This document shows positions 13,686-13,997 of a stretch of DNA of 13,997 nt, piece by piece. Origin of the DNA: Firmicutes bacterium UBA3914. GTDB taxonomy: Bacteria > Bacillota > Limnochordia > Darwinibacteriales > Darwinibacteriaceae. Location of the stretch: positions 1 to 13,997 of the forward strand of contig DGEY01000055.1 of assembly GCA_002391385.1 (NCBI GenBank), written 5' to 3'. The notes beneath the pieces are model-generated. The model did no database searches. It was given only the letters and a program-made list of their open reading frames with translations, and had not been told where the DNA came from. The position numbers and the translations under genes were made by a program. How positions within the stretch are numbered: position 1 is the first letter of the stretch; every line of letters starts with the position of its first letter.

Positions 13686-13997
13686 ATGCAGAATCCGGTT
13701 GAACAGGCTCTAGCTCTCCAGAACATCGCGGTGGTTGGCTTAAGCAGAGATCCAGCCAAGGCGGCCCACACCGTTCCCCGCTATCTGCAGATCCAGGGGT
13801 ACAAGATTTACCCCGTCAACCCCTTCGCCGGCCCGGAGCTTCTGGGCGAAAAGGTGTATAGCAAAGTGAGTGAGATCCAGGGGCCAGTGGACATGGTTGT
13901 CATCTTCCGGCCTTCTGAAGAAGTCCTTCCTGTGGTGGAAGATGCCCTCAAGCGAGGGGACATCAAAGCCATTTGGCTCCAAGAGGGCATCGTCAAC
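13686..13997 (+). CDS. CoA-binding Rossmann-fold protein (CoA_binding_2, YccU-like), 3' end outside the window
   Basis: The first 104 residues of a gene cut by the right edge. The start is ATG 13686, with AAAGGAG at 13670-13676, 9 nt upstream. The chain is a Rossmann fold of the CoA_binding_2 type: NIAVVGLSRDPAK (13-25), where the GxS loop should bind the nucleotide, YKIYPVNPF (39-47), VDMVVIFRPSEEV (69-81) and AIWLQEGIVN at the break, which matches the family's conserved W.QEGI.N. Full-length members are about 135-150 residues, so roughly 30-45 residues are missing. These proteins resemble the CoA-binding domain of succinyl-CoA synthetase, but their cellular role is poorly known. The gene is divergent from the exonuclease gene, with only 81 nt between the start codons. 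Confidence 0.85.
   Translation, partial: MQNPVEQALALQNIAVVGLSRDPAKAAHTVPRYLQIQGYKIYPVNPFAGPELLGEKVYSKVSEIQGPVDMVVIFRPSEEVLPVVEDALKRGDIKAIWLQEGIVN

Overview
The window (about 14 kb, GC-rich at roughly 60% by eye) is ordinary, densely packed bacterial chromosome. No rRNA, tRNA, CRISPR array, insertion sequence or phage gene is visible. Gene content points to a Bacillota (Firmicutes) lineage: strong GGAGG-type ribosome sites, frequent GTG/TTG starts, a MurR/RpiR regulator, oligoendopeptidase F, a DUF4163/DUF3298 secreted protein and a stand-alone 5'-3' exonuclease. A small exported protein that looks like an outer-membrane beta-barrel, ending in Phe, suggests a diderm member such as Limnochordia. 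That placement is inference.

Layout from left to right. (1) Positions 1-1675, plus strand: a BadF/BcrA-type kinase-fold protein whose nucleotide-binding motifs are all degenerate, overlapping a GxSxG alpha/beta hydrolase by 47 nt. (2) 1680-2551, minus strand: a LysO-type lysine exporter encoded as two genes with a GTGA overlap. (3) 2706-3962, plus strand: a small lipoprotein of unknown function and a secreted DUF4163/DUF3298 protein. (4) 3935-6085, minus strand: a 716-residue FtsA-like actin-fold ATPase with a C-terminal half made of repeated small 'NG...GD' domains. It is divergent from (5) pepF at 6209-8011, plus strand. (6) 8008-9158, minus strand: a secreted C39-type cysteine peptidase followed by the beta-barrel-like protein, behind a good sigma-70/A-type promoter. 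(7) 9401-12698, plus strand: an RpiR-family regulator and N,N'-diacetylchitobiose phosphorylase (chbP), ended by a hairpin at 12725-12748. (8) 12759-13604, minus strand: a stand-alone PolA-type 5'-3' exonuclease. It is divergent from (9) a CoA-binding Rossmann protein that runs off the right edge.

Working together: the RpiR/ChbP pair is a compact chitin-disaccharide module, in which phosphorolysis of (GlcNAc)2 gives GlcNAc-1-phosphate plus GlcNAc under a sugar-phosphate-sensing regulator. No transporter or intact GlcNAc kinase lies in the window; the kinase-fold protein at the left end looks catalytically dead. The C39 peptidase and barrel-like protein form a separate export or envelope operon and are the best candidate here for something poorly described. 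The other genes are housekeeping or of unknown role. No stretch longer than about 250 bases lacks a gene.
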